Source: Hyalella azteca
Taxonomy: Eukaryota > Arthropoda > Malacostraca > Amphipoda > Hyalellidae
DNA: 64,000 nucleotides
Direction of reading: 5' to 3'
Assembly: GCF_000764305.2 (NCBI RefSeq)
Contig: NW_025933395.1
Span: forward strand, 1 to 64,000
Shown here: in pieces, positions 24,245 through 34,556 of the stretch
How positions within the stretch are numbered: position 1 is the stretch's first letter
Layout: each line of letters starts with the position of its first letter
The notes under the pieces: generated by a model
The model's input: the letters and a program-made list of their open reading frames with translations, nothing else
Database searches by the model: none
Told to the model about the DNA's origin: nothing
Program-made: the position numbers and the translations under genes

Positions 24245-26361
24245 TCATGTGTTTACCAGCAGACTAGCAGACCAGCAGACTAGCAGACCAGCAGACATGT
24301 TAAATCGTGCAGATTGTGGCGTGTTGAAGCGCGTAGATTGTGGCGTGTTAAATCGTGCAGATTGTGGCGTGTTGAAGCGCGTAGATTGTGGCATGTTGAA
24401 GCGTGAAGATTGTGGCGCTTTGAGGCGCGTAGATTGTGGCGTGTTGAAGCGAAAAGATTGTGGCACATTGAATCGTGCAGATTGTGGAGTGTTGAAGCGT
24501 GCAGATTGTGGCGCTTTAAATCGTGCAGATTTCGGCGAGTTAAAACGTGAAGACTGTGGCGTGTTGAAGCGAGCAGATTGTGGCGCCTTGAATCGTGCAG
24601 ATTGTGGCGTGTTGAAACGTGTAGATTGCGGCGCGCTAAGACGTCCAGATTGTGGTGCGTGGAGGTGCGCTGATTGTGGCTTTTTAGAGCACGCAGATTG
24701 TGCTGAATAAATGCGTGCAGATAGTGCTGATATATATTTTGCAGATTGGGACATCGTAAAGCTTGCAGAAGAATCTAACTTCTTTTCAAGATTATCCCTA
24801 CACTCCTTCAAATCGGTCAGCAAGCGGGTATAGAAATGTATTACTCCGTGACTCCTATGATCGTTTCCAGGAGCAGCTTCGGCAGTTGAGGTTTGTATAA
24901 AGGCGATGTGGTCGAGTTCACCGCTACGGTAGAGACGACATGCTGCCACCCAAGCTGAGTCATGAGGGGTTCCTTTAGGAAATTGCATCACCCAACAGCA
25001 ATAATCATCGAGATCCGCTGCATCGTCGATGAAATCCGCGACCACTTCAGTGATCCACGGACGAGTGCGTTCCCGAGACGGTACTTCTATGGGTGGTTCC
25101 GAGCTGATGCCCGACCTGAAAATTATGGGTTAGGCCCGTCGTCGATATATTATCAATATCTATATTTAAATATCAGATAACACGAACTAAAAATGCCTAA
25201 AAAATACTTTCCCCTTATAGTTTTGGCAATATCAGAATTAAATAATTCAGACACGGGCCTGAATAGTACAAAAATAAACTGTTTGTAAGAGCGTAAACTA
25301 AAATAAAAAGACGCTTGCTCTTAGTTTTTAGAACATTACATTTTTATTGAGAAGTTGGATTGAATAATTTACCAGAGTCTGTAATCACTTGCATTGAAGA
25401 GAATCTCTTCTTCACTCGACAATATAGACAATATATTCTGGGGATTTTTTCGTTGGCAGCCTTACAGAATTGCTTAAGCAGTCATTGTTGGATACTCATG
25501 GGAACCAAGGACGTTATTCCCCCATTGACTTAACCACACATGATATTTAGTTATAAATAATTATATCTAGAATAGTAACATTTATTTTATAATAAGAAAG
25601 TAATATAAAGCTGTGAGCATTGAAGTTTTAGCCTTGTCCTGCCTCTAGCTGATAGAAGACCTCGGATAATTTGCACAGCTAGCTGGCTCCCAAACCAGCC
25701 ACTCACTGCTCCAATTTTAGTATTCTTATCGTCTCGGTCAACCAAACGATCATGCGAGTCGTTCGTGCGTCTGAATGATTTCCAAGTTTAAATAAATGTT
25801 CCAGTCGAGACTTTTAACCCTAACTTCATCATATGTTATGCGTGTCGGGAACTACTGTGTGCAAAAATTACCTATATTATAATTACCTCTGTTCCAGATG
25901 GTCAAACGTGGGAACGGGTAAGCGGTAGAGATAGTTCTTCTGAGCAATGGTTGCATTTCTTACCACTTTCGATTTGAAATCTGCCTTGTAGGCAACGGAG
26001 CCAAAACTATCACAAAAATACTGCATTTTCTCGACCAACTGTTGCCCGTATTGAAGAACTAGTTTCCGGTTCGTATGAGGCCCGCAGAAGAAGCGTATTG
26101 TGCCGCGGCCAGTGTTTCTTGCGCGGTGGTAAGGGGCGCCAGTCGATGTCATAATGGCAATTATGCCTGGTAAATCTCCAGCCCTGTAGAGCTTTACGGC
26201 CTTTGTCCACATGTCGTCCATGTAATCAGTCTTGAAGAACAACATCCATTTGCCGCGCAAGTTCTTCTTGTATTTGTACTTCCCGGCAATGGTCCTAACT
26301 TCCAACTTAATGTAGTCCTCCACTCCTCCTCAAATTCATCCATAGGCTTCTGCGTCGCCAT
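24245..26361 (-). CDS. Two-exon protein with a duplicated domain and a repetitive tail; possibly BLES03/DUF1917-like
   Basis: Exon 1 runs from ATG 26361 to donor gtaatt after 25887; exon 2 runs from 25115 (acceptor attttcag) to the stop at 24245. The phases agree across the intron. Each exon carries one copy of a domain: GKWMLFFKTDYMDDMW, KAVKLYRAGDLPGIIAIMTST and GTIRFFCG in exon 1, then CCWVMQFPKG, ACRLYRSGELDHIAFIQTST and GVIHFYTRLLTD in exon 2. The W...LYRxG(D/E)L...TST pattern recalls BLES03/DUF1917 proteins, but this is a weak visual match. The C-terminus is a long run of xPQSxRFx octapeptides encoded by a 24-bp minisatellite. Near 26310-26325 the ATG frame and the domain frame differ by one base, so either a base is missing in the sequence or exon 1 is frameshifted. 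Confidence 0.6.
24298..24712. repeat. 24-bp minisatellite, about 17 copies, open on both strands
   Basis: The unit gtagattgtggcgtgttgaa plus four bases is a multiple of three. It encodes PQSxRF octapeptides on the minus strand and a DCGVLKR-type repeat on the plus strand, both without stops. Confidence 0.9.
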
Positions 26362-26449
26362 TTAAACGTCTGAGAAATAGAAAATGTGTTCAAATTAGAT
26401 AATTGTTGTCATTATATTGCACTGAGAAAAGAAAAAATTGCCCTATATT

Positions 26450-28260
26450 AGCTTGTTATTGATCTGCGATAGAGAAATAATGAATTATTTAAACATCTTT
26501 CAATTATTGATATGTTACCATTGTAAGTGAAACAAAACTTAATTCTAAAACGGGAATATAACATCAATGCATCAGCAGATAGCACTTCAACCGTACAAAA
26601 TATTAAGATTATATTAGGATAGAACTCTGATTTAAGAAAATAGTTAAGATACTGCATATTGGGCACTTCCATCAGTGAATGATCAGTATTTCATCCCTTA
26701 CTGGGAATACAACGGCATGAACCTACAAACTGGGAGCTCAGGTCATTCCTCACTGGGAACGCCATAGTTCGAACACCTGAGTGCATGACCATAAAACTGT
26801 TAAACTGATAACAATCTTTATATCTTTCATCGATTACCTCGATTATTAGTAAGAATTAAAGTTCCGATGAATTAAAAATGGAAATTATTAGTCGAGTACT
26901 CCATCAATAACCATTAATATTCATGTCATAAATCACCATTATCTTCACCAAACGCGCAATCGTGTCTTCGGCATGCAAGTTTGTGAACCCGCGAGACGTT
27001 AGCTAAGCAGTAAACCTACAACATTTGATATTCCTTCTACGTAGATTATGATCCGATGTTTAAGAGATCATGGTCATTTTTAAGATAATATGCCGCTATT
27101 AAAAATAAAATGTTGATGTTCAACATAGTTCTCAAATGGTTGATATTCTCTTGCTATTTTCATGAACCTACTGCATTGTAAGAGATGCCAATCGGACTGT
27201 AAAGTTCTCCTGTGATGTTCATAACAATAATACAATGATCAAAATTCGACTCCGATGTTCCATGTCCTAATTTTAAAGGTTATGCTCTGAGATTTAATAT
27301 ACTAATAACGTTCTTCTAAGACCGCAATTTATTGGTCAAGATTGTACAGTCTTTCTCATTCAACCACTTTTCTGCTGTGATGTGCAAGGATCTATATTGA
27401 TATTTAATATTAAACTCTGGGCTTTGAGGTTCCACTAAGTTATTCAGAACATTGTTCGGACATCAAACATCTGTCTACTTTGATGTTCACCATTATCATC
27501 CAATATTTAGCATTTTACTTTTGTACATCTAGTCTATTTCGATGTTCATCATTATCATCCGATATTCAGCATTTTACTCTTGAGCGTCTAGTCTACTTCG
27601 ATGTTCACCATTATCATCCGTCACTCAGCATTCGACTGCGATATTAAACATTCTACGCCCGATATTCATCTCCATACTCTGATATTCAACATTAATTCTC
27701 GCATCATATGTTTGCAATAACTCTATTGATTTTTGTTGAGACAAGTACTTTCATAGGACCTTCATTTCATAGGACTTACACCAACCTCCTTGCCGGTACG
27801 TGAACTTGTTGGTAAGTTTGTGTGTGCGCTTGTGTGTTTGAATGCCTGGTGTTATGGTTACTATACAGGGGCAGATATCATCGTAATTATTGGAGAACGT
27901 ATGCATGAGAATGACGATCATGCTAACATGCATACGCCTCAAGCGTTACTCCAGACAAACCTGCTACAACTGGTAACCTGTCGCTTCGAGGTTGAATTTC
28001 CACGCCTGGTTTACCTGTTGAGCAACTGAAAACTACAGCAGCTGGTTGAAATTGAATTTTCAAGTGAAAATTTGGACTAATTAACTCACTTTTTAGAGTG
28101 AAATTTAAAACAAATGATAACAGAGTACAGCACTACACACACGCTCGACGGCTGCTCGTAGCTTATTGACCTGACATGCACAGGTGTTTAGAGACGTTGA
28201 GACCTTCGAGAGCCCAGACCCATGGTGATTCATAACGGCGAACTGCCACGCGACATATCA
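26450..28260. other. No gene seen; includes a ~61-bp tandem repeat at 27472-27650
   Basis: AT-rich. Three imperfect copies of a unit around gatgttcaccattatcatcc occur at 27472-27650. Nothing else is supported. Confidence 0.5.
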
Positions 28261-28266
28261 GATTAT

Positions 28267-28561
28267 ACCGGGTGAGTCAGAAAGTCTTTCTTTTTGTAGG
28301 GAGGTGATAAATGAAGAACAAAACTACTGCAAGTGTCGTTATAATTATATTTTCCTACCTGAAAATAACCCCATAAGATAGAGTCTCTTGGACGAGAGAC
28401 TGCACGATAAGCCAGAAAGTACGGGATCGAACAGATAGAATAAACAAACACTATTTACTCAGCTGTTCTGCTAATAAATCGCTGGTTGGTAACAATTTAT
28501 GCGAAGCAGGCTTAGCAGAGCTTAATTTATTCGGAAAAACTATCAAATTGAGTCACCCGGT
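28267..28561. mobile_element. MITE-like element with ACCGGGTGA termini
   Basis: It starts accgggtgagtcag and ends ctgagtcacccggt-like (tgagtcacccggt), giving about 13 bp of near-perfect terminal inverted repeat over 295 bp. There is no coding capacity and no clear target duplication, so the superfamily is undecided. Confidence 0.6.
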
Positions 28562-28862
28562 GCATAAGCCCTTAAGAATCAATAAAAATTAACATTTGGA
28601 AACCAGCCAGCAACATTATCTAATACAATATATTTAAACTGATTTTATTTTAATGTCATACGGCTCACATAAGGAGGCAACTTTTTCGCCAGTCAGATAC
28701 TTCGGTTAAGATAATGCTGAACGTCTTCAAGCTCATCTTGATATGACCCCAAGTTAATAAACTTATTACTGCGTTAGAATATAAATCATTACTGAATGCA
28801 AGTTCAACCAAAACTCTCGAGCTTCAAAACACTTTAGTTTGGTCAAAATTAATTTAAATATG

Positions 28863-29017
28863 AGTCTTCGTGCGAATCATCAAACGAGTGAGGATTATTG
28901 GTGTGCATGATATGGCAAAATTCATGGCAAGCGAAGCAGAAACGTCATTGGAGTTTGTCACGGGACTGAGTATCCCTCGTGTGGCGCACAGTGCAGTTCG
29001 CCCCCGCATTGCGTGTT
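28863..29017. repeat. 155-bp repeat flanking piggyBac ORF 1, left copy
   Basis: Matches 31116-31271 in direct orientation at roughly 90 percent (e.g. ttattggtgtgcatgatatg). It ends just before ttttaaccctttaatgtcg, a possible piggyBac TTAA border. Confidence 0.8.
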
Positions 29018-29285
29018 TTAACCCTTTAATGTCGAGAATTATGTTATATGAATTTTTCACAATTTTTCACCCCAAATGACTCTTTATGATGTCAATAAAC
29101 AACTAAAACACTTAAAGCGAAACTTTATTTGAAAATATGAAAAATACAGCTTGGGAACTTATGTGCCCATCCGGCTATAGATAATGATTTTAGAAAAAAT
29201 TTAAAATAAACATATAAATATAGTCCTTTGTTAGCTCTATGCACACAGACTGCTTTTTATTTCTAAAAGCTAACTAGTAGAGTAT

Positions 29286-30996
29286 CTATGGCTTAGAGTG
29301 GTATTTTTCCATGCATTCAGGATGCAAGGGGACCTTGCACATCTTGCATATGTGAGGTGTTCTGCCCTGACACTGCTTGCATCTGCTGCGTGCATGCTCT
29401 CCTCTTGCAGTCCAATGGCCTTTGCAGTTGTACCGCACACTTTCTTCTGCACTACCTGTACTGTATTTAGGACCTGTTGCCTTTCTGGTGGTTCCATAGG
29501 TTTTCAATGTAGCTATAACTAAGTTCCTGGAAAAGTCTAGTAGGCTCATGTCAGCATGCACTCGTCTGTACTGACGCCAAGCATTTACCACTTGAGCATT
29601 TATGCTCCAAGCAAACAAGGGCCACCACCATTTTTTTGACCTGATTCGCACTCTGTAAGCTGACACTTGCTGGTCAAACAAGTCAACGCCTCTCATATGC
29701 TTGTTGTACAAACTGATAGAATTTGGTACTGGAATTTCCACATGCTTCTTAGTAATCCGATCCCACCTCCTTGCATATTTCAGTGGCTTAGCTCTGGCTT
29801 TATTTGAGGCAACACTTACAACTTTGTTGTCCTTCCATTTGACGAGAGACACGCAATCAGTGTATGCCTCCTCCATTGTACCTCTTACTTTCTTGTTCAT
29901 AACTTGTCTTGCAGTAAGAGGGCATCCAGACAAGCAATTTTCTCGCAGAGTTGTTGTACCAGCAATACCTTTTTGTGCAAGCTCTTTCAAAAGAGGCACC
30001 GTTCCAAAATAATTGTCACATACAACGTGTTGTCCTTTCTGCAGCTTAGTTTTTTTCACCAAGTCTAACACTATGTTTGGACCGTGGCCAAACCAATGGT
30101 CTTCAATATTTGTGCGTGCTCGGCAGTATGGCTCAACATGCAAAAGGGCGCCATTTGAATCACAAGCAGCGCATAATTTAAAACCGAATCTCACAGGCTT
30201 TCCCCTAATATATTGTTTGTCTCCATGTCTTCCATAATATGGCACCATAACATTAGCAACACTCATGAACTCTCCTTGAAAACGGTTCTGCATCATTACC
30301 TTGTTTATGTGTTCAAATATAGGTCGAACTTTGAAGAACCGGTCTGTATTTACTTTCATATTATCAGTAAAGTGAAGGCATCTCATTATTTGGTCGAAAG
30401 TGTCTCTCCTCATCGAATTTATCACTAAAAGATTCTGAGTATCTTCTTTTGATGACCAATACAATCTTCTATGTGGAAGTTTGTTGTAGCCAGAGAGGAC
30501 TAGTATTCCAAAAAACACTCTCAGGTTGTCAACAGTCATAACGTCAGATTGCAAAGATTTTTGTTGTGCATGAACTCTACTTTGTTCACAGATAAACTTC
30601 AACCAGTCATCAGTCCAAAATTTTTCGATGCATTCCAAAATACTCTCATTCACTACTTGTTGTTCTGTATGCATATCATAATCTCCAACACTATCAATAA
30701 CTTTTGTTTCGTCTCTGTGCCAAACTACCTTCTCTTTTCGGAGTTTCTTCTTCCTCTGCTGACCATCAGGAGACGGCATTTGATCCTCTCTTTTGTCAGT
30801 GAGTACTTCGGAAAGTAAAATTCTTCTTGGTAAATGAATGGGATTGCATGTAACTTCACTGTCAGAGGCATCAGAGTCGCAGTCAGTATCAGCAGCTGCT
30901 TCTTCAATGGGAGGCTCGATTGCAACATTGATTTCAAAATTACTATCATCATTAGTTTCTTCCTGAAGTATTTGACACACCTCGTCCAGGGTCAAC
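29286..30996 (-). CDS. piggyBac-derived transposase exon 1: no own start codon, first catalytic Asp lost
   Basis: About 569 residues open from an acceptor (gtttttcag) at 30997 to the stop at 29286. The frame begins L-T-L-D-E-V directly after the acceptor with no ATG, so an upstream exon must supply the start. Conserved blocks include MVPYYGRHGDKQYIRGKP, VVCDNYFGTVPLL (second Asp), YNKHMRGVDLFDQQ (third Asp) and a C-terminal cysteine-rich CKQCQGRTPHICKMCKV finger. The first catalytic Asp, normally in a (V/I)DE(M/Q)M(I/V)P block, reads SVANVMVP. The protein is thus intact in length but unlikely to cut DNA. PiggyBac proteins are DDD transposases; several hosts have domesticated them. Confidence 0.85.
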
Positions 30997-31115
30997 CTGA
31001 AAAACGAAATATCTAAAAGATTATTTTAATATTTGAAAATATCACTCAAATCACTTCTTGCAATACAATCCATAACTCGTTACAATGATTTGAAGATGCT
31101 GACAATTTAAATTTA

Positions 31116-31271
31116 AGTATCCGTGCGAATCATCAAATGATTCAGGATTATTGGTGTGCATGAAATGGCAAAATTCATGGAAAGCGAAGCAGAAACGTCA
31201 TTGCAGTTTGCCACGGGACTGAGCATCCCTCGTGTGGTGCACGTTGCAGTTCGCCCCCGCATTGCGTGTAT
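31116..31271. repeat. 155-bp repeat flanking piggyBac ORF 1, right copy
   Basis: Direct copy of 28863-29017, followed after 12 bases by the target duplication of a LINE fragment. Confidence 0.8.
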
Positions 31272-31283
31272 CAACACATCGTG

Positions 31284-31467
31284 TGCCACCCATAGAATAG
31301 AAGTGTCGGCACTGAAGAAATAGGCCCATGGCCTGTTGCCGATTCTTAAACTTTTCGTGACTTGATTCACAAGGGATCCAGCCTTTGGAACCCGATCTTA
31401 CCATAACTGACGATTGATTGAGATAGCTGCTGGACTTATTGCCTGGTCCGTAATTTGCCACCCATAG
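31284..31467 (-). mobile_element. 5'-truncated CR1-like LINE with 12-bp target duplication
   Basis: Bases 31296-31455 are the 3' end of the LINE also seen at 62465: an (agaat)n tail, the hairpin core cggcactgaagaaataggcc and the sequence up to the ORF end. It is flanked by exact copies of tgccacccatag at 31284-31295 and 31456-31467. Confidence 0.9.
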
Positions 31468-31791
31468 CCTAAAACAAAATCGTGCTAAACGTGAAACGGG
31501 GTTTCATCATTCACATTATTTCATGATCGCTTGATGGAGTAGAGGAGAAAAAAATTTCAGTAAGTAAATGATAATTTTTATTCAAAAATCTCATCAGAGG
31601 AATATTAGTAGTATAGTACAAATCACGATGAGTTACTCAACATGTATTCATGTAAAAATGAATGTGATTTTTTTATAAATAACAATAACATAAATCAAGA
31701 TATTCCAAGGCTGAGAATTGTATTTCAGGACGAAATACGAATAAACACAGAAAATAAAACACAATAAAAAAGTGGGTATTGGAAAGCACAC

Positions 31792-33532
31792 TTATACTCG
31801 AGATGAATGCCTCAAGGAGAAGCAAGATACGCAAAGGTGTGGGTTTCCTTCACAAGTATCACAAAAGGTCGCCACTTTCCTTGCTTTTCGTCTCGCAGCT
31901 GCGCTTCCTTCACACTTAGCGGTAATTTCATAGCAGGACCGGCAACGCTTCCTTGTCTTGCGAACTGTTCCAGTCGGCTCCACTAATGCATGGCTGGAAC
32001 GCTGGCCTCCAATATTTGAAGGCCTTGGTCCTGGACGTATTTTTTCATTGTTTTTCCCAGTAATGAGAGACATGACTAGGCACTCTTTGAATTCGATCAG
32101 TTCCATTGTCTTCTGATGGCTATAAAACTGATTGTAGAGTGCCCAGGCATTTATTACAGCTATTCCTGTTAACACCTCGATGGCCAATTTACGGTACCAC
32201 TTCGTGCTGCTTCTGATCGCAGAATTGCACGATGTCAACTCATCTGGTTTACGAATAGCCAATGCAGCAGCACTGTAGTCAAGAATACTTTGTGGCTTGA
32301 GTATTTCAACTCCACTTCGGTTCTTTTTCTTAGAGGGCTGAAGATTGTCTGAATGTTCGGGCACAGTAGATAACGTTAGAATGTTACATTTATTTTTCCA
32401 GGAGCAAACTTTCACTCCTTTGTCGTTCATCAAGCCTACGATTTCTCCTTTCTTTAGCTTGGCCTTTGTGATGGCCTGGGGCAAAGCTTCTTGGTTTTTC
32501 CGCACAGTTCCACAGTAGTAAATTTTTGCCTGTAAGAGTTTTTCGGCCAAGGGCACGGAAGAATATGAACTACCCGCATAGATAGTTGATCCCTGCTGAA
32601 CAAGAGGCCTTGAAAGCTGCAGAACAACAGACTCCGAACGCTGAACTGTGGGTTCTTTGGACAAGTTGCCAGAACATACAAGAAAATTCAAAGTGTACAA
32701 GTTGGGTGAGCATAGCTTATAAATCTTCAATCCATATTTATGGGCCTTTGCAGGGTTGTATTCTCCTCTGATTCCTCTTCCTCTGAAGGGAATGAACGAC
32801 TCATCTATGACAACATTCGACCCTGGCGTGTACACTGACCTGCAGGCCTCAGCAACGGTGTCAACTAGAGGCTGGATTTTCCGCAACTTGTTTTGCCGAT
32901 CTATCACTTTGCTGTCATTACAGTGAAGCATATTCAGTAACAACATGAATCTGTCTCTGGACATGTGGTTTCGAATGAAGGAATAATTATATATCTCACT
33001 TTTAGACCAGTAGTGTTCAATTTTTGGGACTCGAACTAGGCCCATGCACATAACAATCCCAAGAAACTTTCTCATTTCTTCTGCATATGTTGGTTTCCAT
33101 TTGGCTAACCTCGCCTTCCTTTTCATAGCTTTTGACTGAAGAATTTTAGTTGCATTTCTATTGGTACCATTAACAATATAATCAATAACTTCATCCGTAA
33201 CAAAGAGAACATATAAATCCAAAGGCAACACCGTATTATTCTCCCCACTTGGCGTTGGTTTCTTCAGAAGCTCCTCTTGGCCTGTGAATCTGAAAGATCG
33301 CTGTGAAGCCACAATCGGAGCCCACGAACGATCTACATGGAGTTCAGAGTTATCCATTTCAGATTCACTATCTTCCTCCTCGCTTCCAGCATACGTTGAC
33401 GAATTACTCCCAGAACTTACAGACAAAAAATCCTCCAAAACATCGCGACTCCAGTTGCTACTTGATGAACAAGAATCATCTTCGTCTGAATGATCTCGCC
33501 AAGAGCCGCAAACCAAAGAAGGATTCATGTGT
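31792..33532 (-). CDS. piggyBac-derived transposase exon 2: full length, two catalytic Asp lost
   Basis: The acceptor (ttctacag) lies at 33533; after it one base and CAC precede ATG (33528), giving 578 residues from MNPSLVCG. The first catalytic block VIDESFIPFRGR is kept. The second reads TIYAGSSYSSVPLAEKL where the sister gene at 36759 has VYTDNYYTSLPLAKFL (Asp to Gly). The third reads LAIRKPDELT where the sister has KAVDLSDQF (Asp to Arg). The C-terminal cysteine array (CRSCY...CDTCEGNPHLCVSC) is complete. There is no stop or frameshift in 1.7 kb despite two catalytic losses, which is what a domesticated non-cutting protein would look like. No terminal inverted repeats were found. Confidence 0.88.
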
Positions 33533-33599
33533 CTGTAGAAGAAATAAAAATGTATAAAACTATTGAAAAATTCTTGCAATACTCATTACTTTGAATTTC

Positions 33600-34550
33600 A
33601 GCTTGCGTTGGAAGATTTTATTTTCAATGAAGTCTGGCTGTTAGAATGGAGAATTTCTCAAATTTCGAGTTGACTGCTGGGCATTAATGGTCATAATTGA
33701 ATGCAAAACGCCGAACGAAATTACATCACAAATCAACTTTCTGAGTGATCAATGCTGAAGCAGAAACATGATTAGCGTGAGTAATCAATTCTGATAGAAA
33801 CTTGATGTCAAAAGGTTATAACTTTATTTTTTCCAAAAAATGTCATCAAATCCTAATGATAGTCGCAGACCAAATTTGCATTTAGACACCATAGCGTGTG
33901 GTTAATTTTTTGAATCTTGGAAATTATATACTGGTTTTCTCCAGCGCGTTTAAGGAGTTTTGGTTTAAAATTTGTTACCATTCAACATCTGAGTTCAAAT
34001 ATGTGCTGCTTAAATAAGAAATTGCCTTCATAGCTTTGAATTAAGCACTGGAAGCAGCAAAAGAAGTGTCAACACCAGTTAATGATGCTTAGTTGTACAA
34101 ACTTTCCTACTGTACCAAGTTTAGTTTTCTGATGAAATTGAATTTGGAAAAATTGATCAAGTGTAGCAATATAATGACACAGCTTGCATTTCAACACAGA
34201 TCCAAATCCATTATTAGCAAGCATGTGCACTTAAATAGCCCATTTATTAGCGATGTACATTCATGCCCTTTGCATTTGGCTACTTATCTCAACACATGTT
34301 CAGAAAACATGTACATTTTAAGAGCAAACTAAAGCAGTGCTCTGGTCACTCAGATCACATTGAAATGAGTGTTCTCAACCCTTTCACGGCTGAATTATCT
34401 TGTGATGCCAAATAAAATATTTTTATGCCAAAAATGAGTCATTTAGGTGTTAAATAATAGAGAAAGTACAATAGTTATGAAATATTCCTTTCTTTGATAA
34501 AGTTACAAAATATTGCCTTAAGTCTACATCCGACAGATATAGACAATTTC
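33600..34550. other. No gene seen between piggyBac ORFs 2 and 3
   Basis: AT-rich. A sequence caaccctttcacggctg at about 34376 resembles a piggyBac left border with a degraded TTAA, but no partner end was found. Confidence 0.4.
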
Positions 34551-34556
34551 AAATGA

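Noticed and set aside
24156..24710. 184-codon open frame on the plus strand with DCGVLKR repeats
   Set aside because: It is the other strand of the 24-bp minisatellite; nothing outside the repeat looks coding.
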